A stretch of DNA of 42,790 bases from an uncultured Eubacteriales bacterium (GCA_902777335.1 CACYTF010000023.1:1-42790), one strand, 5' to 3'; shown: positions 1 through 8,544, counted from the first letter of the stretch. A program made the numbers and translations. Notes: a model not told the origin generated them from the sequence alone.

Positions 1-71
1 GACTTCTTCCTTGTTTGTTTCGCAGCTACAATTAGAAGTCTTTCATGCTCCTTTTGTCTATCGCGTTTCTG

Positions 72-1061
72 TCAATCCCACAACTTTCCGTGAAGAACCT
101 CTTTTTTTGCCCGCCGATAGGTTGCGTCTGAGATGCCCAATCTACGAATATGCTTCTGGACTTCAGCGGAGGGTATGGGTCCACTCTCTTGCAACAGTTC
201 AAATAATGACTGGACGGCATAATCCAGCTTCGGGGAGCGTGAAGACTGCGCCTGTTCTTCCAGATGATCCGCTGCCTCTGCATCCTCGGGGCCAATCCAC
301 TTCACAACGCCGGTATCGATGATTTCATACCAGAACGTCGAACCGGCTTGTTCGTTGTTCGACTTTATGCATTTTACATAGCGCAGGGATGATTCCTCTC
401 CTTGATCTATGACGTGGAGAACACTGCGGGCGATGGCGTAGAGGTCAGAACTGCCCATGCCGTGGTACAGCGCTTTCTTGTGAGTTTCTTTTCTGAAGTG
501 CCCGATGCAGACAATCGCACAGCCGGTTTGCGCCGCGAACCTGCCCAAGACACTCATCTCCCTGCGCACTGCTTGCGCGTTGTTCATGTCAACACCTATG
601 AATTCCTGCAAGGGATCGATGACAAGGAGTTTGATTTCATTATCGCGTATAGCCTTTCCCAGTCTCGGATCGGAAACTGTCAGGGATTCTCCCTCAATGA
701 AAGATATGCGGCTGAGGCTCGCGTTGGCGTTTTGAAGCATTCGCTTGATTACGCCCAAATTTCCAGATTCCGAGCATTGGTACAGACAGTTAATCGGGGT
801 GGGCAGAGCTGTGCCATCGGGCAACTCGTCGCCCCGAGAAGCCCGCGCCATTAAATCTACCAGCATGGATGATTTACCGCTGCTCGGATATCCATCCACA
901 AGGGTAATCATTCCGAAGGGGATGAAAGGGAACCAAAACCATGAAGCCTGTAAATCTGATACCGAGTCGTATGAGCGCAAGGTATAATCATCCTCAGAAT
1001 CGGAAAGAATCCTGTTTCTCTGAATGACACTCAGCCTGACGGCAGCATTCGTATTCTCCAT
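72..1061 (-). CDS. RepA-like AAA ATPase of mobile-element type
   Basis: 329 residues. A RecA-fold ATPase of the AAA_25/RepA type, a family used as replicative helicase or helicase loader by plasmids, phages and integrative elements. A Walker A (GYPSSGKSS, about residues 57-65) follows an N-terminal segment, and a Walker B strand (IKLLVIDP) lies near 143-150. The last 50 residues look like a winged helix (ending ATYRRAKKEVLHGKLWD). The ATG is preceded by GGAGGAG at good spacing. The gene runs toward the left edge, so the rest of its module lies outside the window. The replication role is inferred from the family. Confidence 0.7.
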   Translation of the reverse strand: MENTNAAVRLSVIQRNRILSDSEDDYTLRSYDSVSDLQASWFWFPFIPFGMITLVDGYPSSGKSSMLVDLMARASRGDELPDGTALPTPINCLYQCSESGNLGVIKRMLQNANASLSRISFIEGESLTVSDPRLGKAIRDNEIKLLVIDPLQEFIGVDMNNAQAVRREMSVLGRFAAQTGCAIVCIGHFRKETHKKALYHGMGSSDLYAIARSVLHVIDQGEESSLRYVKCIKSNNEQAGSTFWYEIIDTGVVKWIGPEDAEAADHLEEQAQSSRSPKLDYAVQSLFELLQESGPIPSAEVQKHIRRLGISDATYRRAKKEVLHGKLWD

Positions 1062-1602
1062 GCAATCTCCTCCAAAGTATATGCAAGGCGTTCATATGAC
1101 ATCTACCCTAAAAATGATGAGCAACATGAGCAGGTTATGTGATGAGACCGCGAAATACATTGTGCCACAATGGGTTTAACAATCTCCTAACATGCTCATT
1201 TTGCTTTGAGAACTTGAGCAACTTGGCTGTTATTTGCGAATCAAACCGTGCGCATGAACACATGGCAGTGGTTATGAAAACACATTTGGAACCGCGAATC
1301 CCTCCGCTTCAAATTGCGTTGGCTGTGCCGCAGACAGATCGATGACGGCGGCCAGACGGCCATCCGGAGCGGTGGCAAGTCTTGTATCTGCTTTATAGAT
1401 ATTTAAGCCTTTGGGGCAATCCGAACAAGGAGTATTCTGAGTTCAGTTGGGTGGATAATCTAAGCTAGTAACGATACTTGGAATTATAACTCGACTCCTT
1501 GCTGCACAAGCTTGCGAATGATGAAGAGCTCCTTTGATTTTCATGCTGTTTCTGAAGGGATTTATGGAATCCGATTGAAGTAGAAGAGAGGAGATGTTCT
1601 AA
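1062..1602. other. gene-poor stretch with short repeats
   Basis: No convincing gene. Direct copies of ATGAGCA at 1117-1123 and 1126-1132, an inverted copy at 1193-1199 and a related TGAGCA at 1215-1220 lie just upstream of the RepA-like gene and might be iterons. A frame without a start at 1346-1468 encodes YLSLWGNPNKEYSEF, which looks like the tail of an eroded protein that I cannot name. Confidence 0.3.
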
Positions 1603-1719
1603 ATGTTGCTGGGGAAACTGTATGCAATGATTATATATGGTATTGATTTATTTGAACATGAAGATGCTGTGTATGCGGCAGATGTTGCTTATGGAAGAAC
1701 AGTAAGTCAGTATAACTGA
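1603..1719 (+). CDS. small hypothetical protein, 38 aa
   Basis: Starts MLLGKLYAMIIYGIDLF and ends GRTVSQYN. It has an AGAGGAGA ribosome binding site about 11 bases upstream of ATG. Its base composition is lower in G+C than the neighbouring operons. No family recognised. It could be the remnant of a mobile-element gene. Confidence 0.3.
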   Translation: MLLGKLYAMIIYGIDLFEHEDAVYAADVAYGRTVSQYN

Positions 1720-1778
1720 AAACCAGCACAAAATGCACCCTGATGCACCCGTTTGCACCAAAATGCACCCTGACTTCG

Positions 1779-1863
1779 ATTGTATCAAAGTTGTAGTGCA
1801 GAGCCATAACTGCACGGCAATTTTGATACAATGTGTGTCAGGGTTGCCGTGCAGTTCTTTTTT
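1779..1863. repeat. overlapping inverted repeats, attenuator-like
   Basis: Three arms are visible. Arm 1 (1779-1801) and arm 2 (1810-1832) pair at 20 of 23 positions around an 8-base loop. A segment overlapping arm 2 (1808-1820, AACTGCACGGCAA) is the perfect reverse complement of arm 3 (1844-1856), which is followed by a T run at 1858-1863. The two pairings exclude each other, and the second looks like an intrinsic terminator. No gene downstream obviously needs such control, so this may be a mobile repeat. Confidence 0.5.
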
Positions 1864-1962
1864 GTCAAAACCCCTGCGCCGCAGGCAATCTTACACGAAA
1901 GGCCATCCCTCCGTCCCCTCCGGAAGACGCGAAAAACAGACTCGACGGGCATTGAACCCTCC

Positions 1963-2032
1963 GCACTCTTACACGATTGCTTTTTGAAAGGTGCACTCTT
2001 ACACGATTGCTCAGAGCTTTCGTGTAAGAGTG
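1963..2032. repeat. direct and inverted repeats, TTACACGATTGC family
   Basis: GCACTCTTACACGATTGC occurs at 1963-1980 and again at 1993-2010, a 30-base period. Its first 13 bases after the G are inverted at 2020-2032, giving a hairpin with the second copy (1994-2006). A partial copy CTTACACGA is at 1890-1898. A near-identical unit recurs at 9478-9501. Confidence 0.6.
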
Positions 2033-2280
2033 GGAGACGGATTTTGGGGCTGTTTCCTTCTCGGAGAAGGAAACAAAAAGAGGTTGAAAAGGGCTCTTGG
2101 CCACTGTCTGTCACGATTGCCTTTGTCATCGGCGAACAAGAAAACCGCCCACTTGATCGCCTGAAGCGGCTAAGCCGGCGACAGGGGCGAACGTGGGCGT
2201 TTGGGCGGGAGGCAAAGACAACACCCCTTCAAACCTCGGCACGGTGCCGGTGCGTGAAGGAGCGTTGCTTATACGACGGC

Positions 2281-3072
2281 TTATTTTATGGGTTCATCAC
2301 GCATCAATACCTTCGGTATGAACCTCGCAGCGAATCTGCCTTGTCCCCGCTGCTTGACGTAGAAGTATCCGATGATGGAAAAGATCACCGCGCCGAGGAG
2401 GTTGACCAACAGGTCCTTCATGGTGTCGTTGATGCCGATATCCAGATAGCCGCCGAGGCCGAGGGCTTCGCTGCTGCCATCGGAGTGGACGATGATGACA
2501 TCGGAGATATCGCTGACCGTGATGGCCTTGTTGCTGTTCGTCTCATCCAGGGTCACGGAGGAAAAGCTGGTCACGATCGCGTCCTTCTGCATGTCCATGG
2601 GGAAGAAATGATCCGCGCCGTACTCGAAGAACTCCCATAGCACCCCGATGGTCATGGAGAAGCAGAAGGCCACGATGGCCAGGAAGAGGGGCGTCAGCTT
2701 GAAGGTGAAGCGCTCGGTGCGGTTCAGCATATCTACCAGGGCAAAGCCGATGGCCGCGCAGGCGAAGCCGTTGAAGGTGTGCAGCATCGTGTCCCAATGG
2801 GGAACGATGACATAGAAGTTGTTGATCTCGCCCAGGATCTCCGCCGCGTAGATAAAGAAGAGGATGACGACCTCCAGCGTGTTGGGGAGCTCAATCCGCA
2901 GGCGCTTTTCCAGTATGCTGGGCAGTATGAGCAAAACCAGCGTCAGCACACACAGCATCAGGGATTCAAAATCGCGGCGGAAGATCGAGCGAACCGCCGT
3001 CAAAATCACCAGCGCGCGAAGGACGAGGTATACGGTCAATGCCGTTTTGTTGGTATAGCGCTTCCTGGCCAT
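2281..3072 (-). CDS. DUF2238/YjdF-like integral membrane protein (copy 1)
   Basis: About 263 residues with several membrane helices. It carries the motif set of the DUF2238 (YjdF) family: WDTMLHTFNG, then FSMTIGVLWEFFEYGAD, then YLDIGINDTMKDLLVNLLGA. The conserved acidic and His residues lie next to membrane segments. Function of the family is unknown. The start was set at ATG 3072, which has an AGGGGG site upstream and leaves a 4-base gap to the preceding gene; the earlier in-frame ATG at 3108 would overlap it. Last gene of a leftward operon containing two related proteins. Confidence 0.65.
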   Translation of the reverse strand: MARKRYTNKTALTVYLVLRALVILTAVRSIFRRDFESLMLCVLTLVLLILPSILEKRLRIELPNTLEVVILFFIYAAEILGEINNFYVIVPHWDTMLHTFNGFACAAIGFALVDMLNRTERFTFKLTPLFLAIVAFCFSMTIGVLWEFFEYGADHFFPMDMQKDAIVTSFSSVTLDETNSNKAITVSDISDVIIVHSDGSSEALGLGGYLDIGINDTMKDLLVNLLGAVIFSIIGYFYVKQRGQGRFAARFIPKVLMRDEPIK

Positions 3073-3076
3073 GATA

Positions 3077-3757
3077 TCAAACCCCCTGTGTTTCAGTCTG
3101 CTCACCAAAGTGGAGACAGATCGTATCCTTCACCATGTTTGAAAGCACGCCCTTCTTTCCGTCAGAAAGCCTGAGGGAAACAGGAATTGCGGCGATCGTG
3201 CCCAGGGTGCAGACGATCATATCCTGCATGGAGTCCGCGACACCGGTTGCCGCCACCCGCTGGAGATCGCGCCCGACGACGCCCGCCAGAGCATATTCCC
3301 CGATTTCCCAGAGACCGGCAACGGCGATGGACGCAAGGATCATGAAGGCTGTCGCCAGCGCCTTGTCCCTTCGCCCGATTGCATGCCCGGGCTTCAGACA
3401 ATAATAAAGAATGAGCGCCAGCAGGCTGACAAAGGTGCCAGAGAGCGTATGCGCGACCTTGTCGTAGCCCGGAAGCCAGTAGAACAGATCAACGCAGGAG
3501 CCCAACGGGTAGGCGAGAAACACAAATCCGAGGATCAGGCAGTCCAGTGACCATACCCGCTTCAGGAAGGGGAGTTTCCACACGAGGGGCAGCGCGATTG
3601 GGAAAGCCAGTGCGCCAAGGGAGACGCTGAGGTGATAGGCATCATGCCGGATGGCGTAGAGTATCACCAGCGAAATGCACAGCAGGCAGTAGAACGACGC
3701 GATGCCGCGATAGACTGCCCGGGCTCTCTGCTGCCGGTTTTGTAGCTCGATCTTCAT
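3077..3757 (-). CDS. DUF2238/YjdF-like integral membrane protein (copy 2)
   Basis: 226 residues with the same signature as its neighbours in shorter form: YDKVAHTLSGTF, then AGLWEIGEYALAGVVGRD, then GVADSMQDMIVCTLGTI. Hydrophobic throughout except for a basic N-terminus and a soluble tail. Divergent from copies 1 and 3, so it is an old paralogue and not a recent duplicate. Operon member. Molecular role unknown. Confidence 0.6.
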   Translation of the reverse strand: MKIELQNRQQRARAVYRGIASFYCLLCISLVILYAIRHDAYHLSVSLGALAFPIALPLVWKLPFLKRVWSLDCLILGFVFLAYPLGSCVDLFYWLPGYDKVAHTLSGTFVSLLALILYYCLKPGHAIGRRDKALATAFMILASIAVAGLWEIGEYALAGVVGRDLQRVAATGVADSMQDMIVCTLGTIAAIPVSLRLSDGKKGVLSNMVKDTICLHFGEQTETQGV

Positions 3758-3761
3758 ACGT

Positions 3762-4325
3762 TCAGTAGATCATCCAGGAGGATGTGCCAAAGTGCACCAG
3801 ATTCGCCCCGGAGATGATGATGGAAATGCCGATCAGCGTGCCGATGGTCTCGGCTACCGCGCTGGGCATGAACATGCCCGTGATGCCGCAGAGTATCATC
3901 AGAACGCCGAAGATCAGGGCGATCCACCAGTGGCGGCCGAATGTAGTATCTCCATGAAGACCTTGTATGGCGCTGCGCGCTTTTTTGATTCTGAAGGCAT
4001 AGCCGATGCGCATCAGGCCGATGGCAATGAGCCAAACAATGGCCATGTCTATGATGAACGCGTCCACGACCAGCTGCATGGCCTCGCTGCCCACAAGGAC
4101 GATACCCAGGGTCAGCGAGAGAATCGCGCTTACGAGAATCCAGATGCTGACGTCCGCTTCCTTATGGAGCTGTATCCAGTTAACGACGCGCCCGATGCCG
4201 TCCAGGACCATGCCGACGCCGACCATATATCCCAGGGTCAGAAAGGTGATTCCGGGCATAGCGACGCAAATAACACCGTCAACGATCATCATGATGCCAA
4301 AAAGCAACGATAAAGCCTTCCTCAT
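3762..4325 (-). CDS. HdeD/DUF308 family membrane protein
   Basis: 187 residues, about six short membrane helices arranged as paired repeats with small residues, typical of HdeD/DUF308 (for example LSLLFGIMMIVDGVICVAMP and ILVSAILSLTLGIVLVG). In enteric bacteria HdeD is an acid-resistance membrane protein, but the role in Clostridia is not established. Start at ATG 4325, preceded by GAGGAGG; the ATG at 4343 overlaps that site. The stop is 4 bases from the next gene. Confidence 0.65.
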   Translation of the reverse strand: MRKALSLLFGIMMIVDGVICVAMPGITFLTLGYMVGVGMVLDGIGRVVNWIQLHKEADVSIWILVSAILSLTLGIVLVGSEAMQLVVDAFIIDMAIVWLIAIGLMRIGYAFRIKKARSAIQGLHGDTTFGRHWWIALIFGVLMILCGITGMFMPSAVAETIGTLIGISIIISGANLVHFGTSSWMIY

Positions 4326-4339
4326 AATCGCGATCCTCC

Positions 4340-5092
4340 TCATTTGTTTGTGTTAATGTGGGTTTCCGGTTTCATTCGGCACCCAAGATCAAAAGCGATC
4401 TTACCTTCACAGGATCCTACCAAGCGATTCTGTAACTGATCCTGGCTGAGCGTTAAGTGGAGCTGATGTCCCGGCAATACTTCCGCGAAATAATTGACAG
4501 TAATGGATTCGACCTGGTGCTTTCGCAACATGTCAACGCCCAGGCAGTTGCACAGGACATCCGCGTATCTGGCGTTATTCATGTGCCCATTTGCGTCCAA
4601 ATCGGTATAAGAGGGATGGTACAGGATTTCGGTATCGCGTCCGTTTGCGATCGGCATGATTCTGCCAGGCAATGGCATTGGAGGCTGCATATCCCTGTTG
4701 TCAGGCAGAAGCGACGCGATCTCATCGGGAATGACGGATTGTCGGGACTGTAAGTCCATCAGCACCCATAGAGAACTGGCGGTCCCCACAACCCGCTCCT
4801 TGGCGTCACGAAGGATAAAGTACCTGGGAAACATCCGATGCCGGGTCGGCGTATGAAAGGTTTCGACACTGACCTGTTCGTCGATCACCGGGTATCGCGC
4901 CATGCGAAGCTCATTTCTGAGCAATACCCAGGCAATCCCCTTTTTTCGCAGGGCGCTTCTTCCACAGCCCAATCGGTCGCAATGGCCGCCGGCAGTTTCC
5001 TGAAGTGATTCCAGAATGGCGCTCAATCGCCACTCTCCCTTGAAATCGCAATCTCTGGTCCGCAACGTGAGGGTTTCACGATAGGTCTTCAT
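4340..5092 (-). CDS. acyl-ACP thioesterase (FatA/FatB-like)
   Basis: 250 residues, the usual length for bacterial acyl-[acyl carrier protein] thioesterases. Two hot-dog domains. The second has the family motif SYTDLDANGHMNNARYADV (residues 161-179) with the catalytic Asn168 and His170. It would hydrolyse acyl-ACP to free fatty acid in the cytosol. Its place in an operon of membrane proteins and a lipase-like hydrolase suggests lipid or envelope remodelling, which is inference. Confidence 0.8.
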   Translation of the reverse strand: MKTYRETLTLRTRDCDFKGEWRLSAILESLQETAGGHCDRLGCGRSALRKKGIAWVLLRNELRMARYPVIDEQVSVETFHTPTRHRMFPRYFILRDAKERVVGTASSLWVLMDLQSRQSVIPDEIASLLPDNRDMQPPMPLPGRIMPIANGRDTEILYHPSYTDLDANGHMNNARYADVLCNCLGVDMLRKHQVESITVNYFAEVLPGHQLHLTLSQDQLQNRLVGSCEGKIAFDLGCRMKPETHINTNK

Positions 5093-5126
5093 TGATCTAC
5101 GCTCCGTTTCGACAAATTTCTGTTTT

Positions 5127-5834
5127 TCAGGTTATTGCGGGATGTCTGTCGCGATCGATTCCGAGAGCCACCGCGCACAGCACAGCGCCAAGGGTTTCGA
5201 TGAGCATATCTCCCATGGTATCGATCAATCCGATATCGATATAACCCGGAATTGACAGACCATTGACTGCTACCTCAGATATGCCTTCTATGCGGCCCAA
5301 TCGGCCCGTGGTGTCGCCGAGAAGATAGGAATGTATCGTACTGATAAGCGTATCATTTTGTGTGTCGAACCCCAGTAGCATATCCTGCCCATATTCCATA
5401 AACTCCCACATAACCGAGATTGCCATGGAGAAGCAGACGGCGAAGATCAATCGCATGGCGGGCGTCATGCGGTTTTCTCCGATCAGAAGCGGCAGGTAGT
5501 AGCCCACGATGGCAAAGGCGACGCCGCCGGAGCAGTGAAGCAGCTTGTCCCACCAGGTCGTGGTATAAAACAGCCCGTAGCTGTGCCCCAGCATCGGCCC
5601 CAGGCCATACAGCATGATGAAGACGTGAAGCCACAGGGCAAGCCTGCAATGGAACAGATACTCAACGATCATGGGTATGGAAATCAGTATCAGCGTCTCT
5701 ATCGATTGCAGGAATCCAATGGGCCTTCGCAGCAGAAGGAAACAGAGGCATGAGCCGAACGCAAAGACAGTAACGGCGATTCTCACGACTCTCACGGAGA
5801 GTGGGGTTCTGTATGAAGGCTGGCTTAACATCAT
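5127..5834 (-). CDS. DUF2238/YjdF-like integral membrane protein (copy 3)
   Basis: 235 residues from ATG 5834, chosen because AGGGGAGG lies 7 bases upstream; the longer frame to 5927 lacks a good site. Signature: WWDKLLHCSGGVAFAIVGYY, then FSMAISVMWEFMEYGQDML, then GYIDIGLIDTMGDMLIETLG. Closest in layout to copy 1, including the extra loop before the last motif. Function unknown. Confidence 0.65.
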   Translation of the reverse strand: MMLSQPSYRTPLSVRVVRIAVTVFAFGSCLCFLLLRRPIGFLQSIETLILISIPMIVEYLFHCRLALWLHVFIMLYGLGPMLGHSYGLFYTTTWWDKLLHCSGGVAFAIVGYYLPLLIGENRMTPAMRLIFAVCFSMAISVMWEFMEYGQDMLLGFDTQNDTLISTIHSYLLGDTTGRLGRIEGISEVAVNGLSIPGYIDIGLIDTMGDMLIETLGAVLCAVALGIDRDRHPAIT

Positions 5835-5901
5835 GTGTGTGTCCTCCCCTGTAATGCCTTTCTCGGTCATACTCCCGCTTCCCGCGAGAGCCGCGGTCGT
5901 T

Positions 5902-6489
5902 TTACACTTCGATGTGCGCGTAATCATTCCTCTGCAGCGGGTCTTCCGCGAGCCGCTTCTTGTACGTCGTGTACAACAGTACAGCGTCGAAAATGCCCTC
6001 GATGATCAGCGTGATGCCGGTGAACACCCAGACACTCATCATGGTCATGGTTGGGTTAAAGACAATCAGGAAGCCGAAGAGCAGCGTGATGCCCGCGCTT
6101 ATGGCCCGCAACCACCACAGGGGACGGCCCAGGCGCAGCGCGTCCACCATGCGCTGGAGCTTGCGGAAGCCGATCAACACCTGGAACAATCCATACAGCA
6201 CCGCCAGCACGGGAAACACGGTCATAAACCAATCCGAGCCAAAGAGGCAATACGCGCCAAGCGTGACCATGGTGATGCCGGAGAAGAACGCGGAGCCCTT
6301 GGCAGCAACATCCGCGGGCGTGCGGAAGTACCGGATCAGATCATAGATGCCCCACAGGAAGAGCACCACACCGGCGGCCTTGATGATGCCGATGGCGAAG
6401 GTGGCCGGGTTGACCAGCAGCAGTATGCCGACCAGGATCATGAACAGTATGGTGATGATGGCGACCCAGTTTTGCTTGATGAACTTCAT
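5902..6489 (-). CDS. HdeD/DUF308 family membrane protein
   Basis: 195 residues, about six membrane helices, starting MKFIKQNWVAIITILFMIL, a typical DUF308 N-terminus, and ending in a charged tail (YKKRLAEDPLQRNDYAHIEV). AAAGGAGC precedes the ATG. The start overlaps the stop of a 10-codon frame by ATGA, which suggests translational coupling. Second HdeD-like gene of the same operon. Confidence 0.65.
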   Translation of the reverse strand: MKFIKQNWVAIITILFMILVGILLLVNPATFAIGIIKAAGVVLFLWGIYDLIRYFRTPADVAAKGSAFFSGITMVTLGAYCLFGSDWFMTVFPVLAVLYGLFQVLIGFRKLQRMVDALRLGRPLWWLRAISAGITLLFGFLIVFNPTMTMMSVWVFTGITLIIEGIFDAVLLYTTYKKRLAEDPLQRNDYAHIEV

Positions 6490-6518
6490 GGATATGCTCC
6501 TTTCGTTTTAAGTTTCAT
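6486..6518 (-). CDS. possible 10-aa coupling peptide before HdeD-like gene
   Basis: MKLKTKGAYP with a strong GGAGGAG site immediately upstream and a TGA that overlaps the ATG of the HdeD-like gene by four bases. It could be a translational coupler, or only a by-product of two nearby ribosome binding sites. Confidence 0.25.
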   Translation of the reverse strand: MKLKTKGAYP

Positions 6519-6571
6519 CTCCTCCTGACGCTGCCGCCAGAAGCTTTCTGTGCGAACCCGTCTTGGTTGTG

Positions 6572-7861
6572 TTATCGCTCAATGATGCCCGTGATCTGCT
6601 CCATGGCGATCCGGCCCTCGAAGGTCGGATAGACCGGATAGACATGGTTCTGCCCGTGGCCGACGACCAGCCGCGCGCTTTCGTTGTCGGCGAGCTTCTC
6701 ATAGAGCAGGGTGTCGTCCGGCGTGAACAGCTCCCGGTCGCCCACGAAGATCGTGACGTTATGAAGCTTCGACAGGTCGCCGTTGATCGGGGAGACGTGC
6801 CAATCGTCCGTGGACAGTTCGCCCGCCCATGCTTTGCCGCTCATCCGGCCCATGGTGACGGTGAGCATGGGATCGACGCGCTCATAGTCTTTGATCTCCG
6901 GGTTGCTCATCGTCACGTCCACCCACGGAGACAACAGGATCAGCTCGTCCGGCTGGTCGAGGCCGCGCTCGGCCAGGATTTCCGCCAGCGCCAGGGCATA
7001 GCCGCCGCCCGCCGAGTCGCCCATCAGGATGATCTTGCTGTCCGGGTTATCTGCGCGGACCTGTTCGAAAAGCCCCAGCATGATCTCCTGGCTGTTCTCT
7101 GCGGTGTTGAAGGGCGCGAGGGGATAGATAGGCACGACGGCCATCGCGCCGGTGGCATTGATCAAACGGTTGATCGCGGTCGTGTGCTCGGCGCTCATCT
7201 GGTGCACGTAGTAGCCGCCATGGATGTAGAAGAGCACCCGGTCACGCTTCCCGTCCGCGTTGATGGTGAATACGGGCATGCCTTCGTAGCTTTCCTCGGT
7301 CAGCTTGCGGTCAAAGGCCTTGGGGTTGGCGGTGTAGGTGGTCTCGCCAGCCTCCGTCAGCGCCTGGAAGGAGGCTTCGACTTTTTCATCTACAACTTTA
7401 TTGGAAGCCAGGAACCATTCTGCAACGGTAGCCATGACCGTGCGCCCATAGGCGATGTGAGAAAACGCGCCAAAGGCGGCAAAGACCAGGCAGATGGCGG
7501 CTATGGCGCAGATCGCCGCCCGAAATACCCACTTTTTATGGAGCAGGATGAAGGCCGAAAGCCCGATGACGATCAGATTCAATGCCTGGATCAGCGTGTA
7601 CAGTCCCAACTGATGGCCGAGGATCAACACCAGCGTCAGCACGACGGAAACCGCGCTCACCGCCATGGCCACGAGGGAGAGCCAAAAGGGATTGATGAAC
7701 TTCTCATAGGCCAGGTAGACGGTGTGAACGGCGATGCAGGCCGCGGCCAGCCCCAGCAGCAGCTCCAGCGCATAGGGCAGGAAAGCGGCCAGCACCGTGC
7801 CGATCAGCGCCGCCGCCAGCAGGAGCACTGCCGTCTTCTTGAAGCGGATCTCGGACTTCAT
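6572..7861 (-). CDS. membrane-anchored alpha/beta hydrolase (HSL type)
   Basis: 429 residues. About five membrane helices in residues 8-135, then an esterase/lipase domain of the hormone-sensitive-lipase type with oxyanion motif HGGYY (214-218), nucleophile GDSAGG (Ser283), an acid candidate Asp in ELFTPDD (about 381-383) and catalytic His406 in GQNHVYP. Likely hydrolyses an ester of a lipid or lipid-like substrate at the membrane. Start at ATG 7861, preceded by GAGGAGG. First gene of the leftward operon, divergent from the TetR gene. Confidence 0.75.
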   Translation of the reverse strand: MKSEIRFKKTAVLLLAAALIGTVLAAFLPYALELLLGLAAACIAVHTVYLAYEKFINPFWLSLVAMAVSAVSVVLTLVLILGHQLGLYTLIQALNLIVIGLSAFILLHKKWVFRAAICAIAAICLVFAAFGAFSHIAYGRTVMATVAEWFLASNKVVDEKVEASFQALTEAGETTYTANPKAFDRKLTEESYEGMPVFTINADGKRDRVLFYIHGGYYVHQMSAEHTTAINRLINATGAMAVVPIYPLAPFNTAENSQEIMLGLFEQVRADNPDSKIILMGDSAGGGYALALAEILAERGLDQPDELILLSPWVDVTMSNPEIKDYERVDPMLTVTMGRMSGKAWAGELSTDDWHVSPINGDLSKLHNVTIFVGDRELFTPDDTLLYEKLADNESARLVVGHGQNHVYPVYPTFEGRIAMEQITGIIER

Positions 7862-7879
7862 ACTTTTTCCTCCTCGGCA

Positions 7880-7908
7880 TTGACGTTTGATTACACTGAT
7901 AGTATAAT
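7880..7908 (+). promoter_or_regulatory. sigma-A promoter of the tetR gene
   Basis: TTGACG at 7880-7885, 17-base spacer, TATAAT at 7903-7908. Overlaps the divergent promoter. Confidence 0.7.
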
Positions 7909-7930
7909 GGGTGAAACGTATGCGGGTCAA
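7901..7930 (-). promoter_or_regulatory. sigma-A promoter of the hydrolase/DUF2238 operon
   Basis: On the minus strand TTGACC (7925-7930), 18-base spacer, TATACT (7901-7906). The two -10 boxes overlap back to back, so one regulator bound there would affect both directions. ACGTTT (7883-7888) and AAACGT (7914-7919) are placed symmetrically and could be a distant half-site pair; weak evidence. Confidence 0.6.
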
Positions 7931-7971
7931 GACTTTCCGGCTCCGCATCAACAAAAGGAGGACATTTGTTC

Positions 7972-8544
7972 ATGCCGATCAATGAAAAGAAACTGGAGAA
8001 CCTGCGCAAGGCCAACGCCCAGTCCCACCAGATCATCGTGGATTCCCTGCGGGACGCGCTCTATCAGATGCTGGAGACCAAGGACGTGAGCGAGATCAAA
8101 GTCGTCGATCTGATCAAGGTCGCGGGCATCTCCAGAGGCGCGTTCTACAGGCATTACTATCTGATCACGGACGTGCTGACCGACGACATCCAGACGATCA
8201 CAACGGATGTACAGAAGGCCATGGGCGCGGACATTGGAATGAACTGGGATATCATATTGCAAACGGTCTACCGGCACAAAAAGAAGATTCCGCTTCTTTT
8301 GAAAGCGGGAATGGGCATGGAGATATTGAACAATATCAATCGGAGCCTGGACAACATTTCGGAAGAATACAAGCTGAAGACGCTGGCCTGGAACGGCATC
8401 ATCTTCAACGCGATACTGTATTGGGCTAATCGGGGCTTCGAGGATCCCGTTGATGTGCTCGCGGCCCAGCTGACAGAACTGACACAAGCGCTTTACGATT
8501 CCAAGCTCGCGGCGATGTATGATACGGAGGCGAGGGAGAATTAA
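7972..8544 (+). CDS. TetR/AcrR family transcriptional regulator
   Basis: 190 residues. The N-terminal helix-turn-helix fits TetR (SEIKVVDLIKVAGISRGAFYRHY, about residues 35-57). The C-terminal ligand and dimer domain is helical and of the TetR_C type found in Firmicutes. ATG at 7972 with AAAGGAGG ten bases upstream; a TTG at 7966 is possible. Divergent placement implies autoregulation and control of the hydrolase/DUF2238/HdeD operon. Ligand unknown. Confidence 0.8.
   Translation: MPINEKKLENLRKANAQSHQIIVDSLRDALYQMLETKDVSEIKVVDLIKVAGISRGAFYRHYYLITDVLTDDIQTITTDVQKAMGADIGMNWDIILQTVYRHKKKIPLLLKAGMGMEILNNINRSLDNISEEYKLKTLAWNGIIFNAILYWANRGFEDPVDVLAAQLTELTQALYDSKLAAMYDTEAREN

Larger units (their letters stand above)
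1720..2280. other. gene-free repeat-rich intergenic region
   Basis: No gene supported. Besides the inverted repeats listed separately there are four TGCACC motifs between 1733 and 1770 and a 10-bp perfect hairpin at 2052-2074 without a T run. The frames open here are made of repeat sequence and lack ribosome binding sites. Confidence 0.5.

Noticed and set aside
1139..1345. open frame of 68 codons
   Set aside because: No ribosome binding site, no family signature, and it runs through the iteron-like repeats.
1963..2010. CRISPR-like direct repeats
   Set aside because: Only two full units with a 12-base gap and no cas genes; they belong to the dispersed repeat family.
1831..2640. long rightward open frame
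   Set aside because: It starts within repeats and runs antisense through the DUF2238 gene; the composition is that of a shadow frame.
7883..7919. TetR operator from ACGTTT/AAACGT
   Set aside because: Six-base arms 25 bases apart are too short and distant for a confident TetR site; mentioned only within the promoter entry.
6563..8089. 508-codon rightward open frame
   Set aside because: Antisense of the membrane hydrolase gene, which has clear catalytic motifs; long shadow frames are expected at this G+C.
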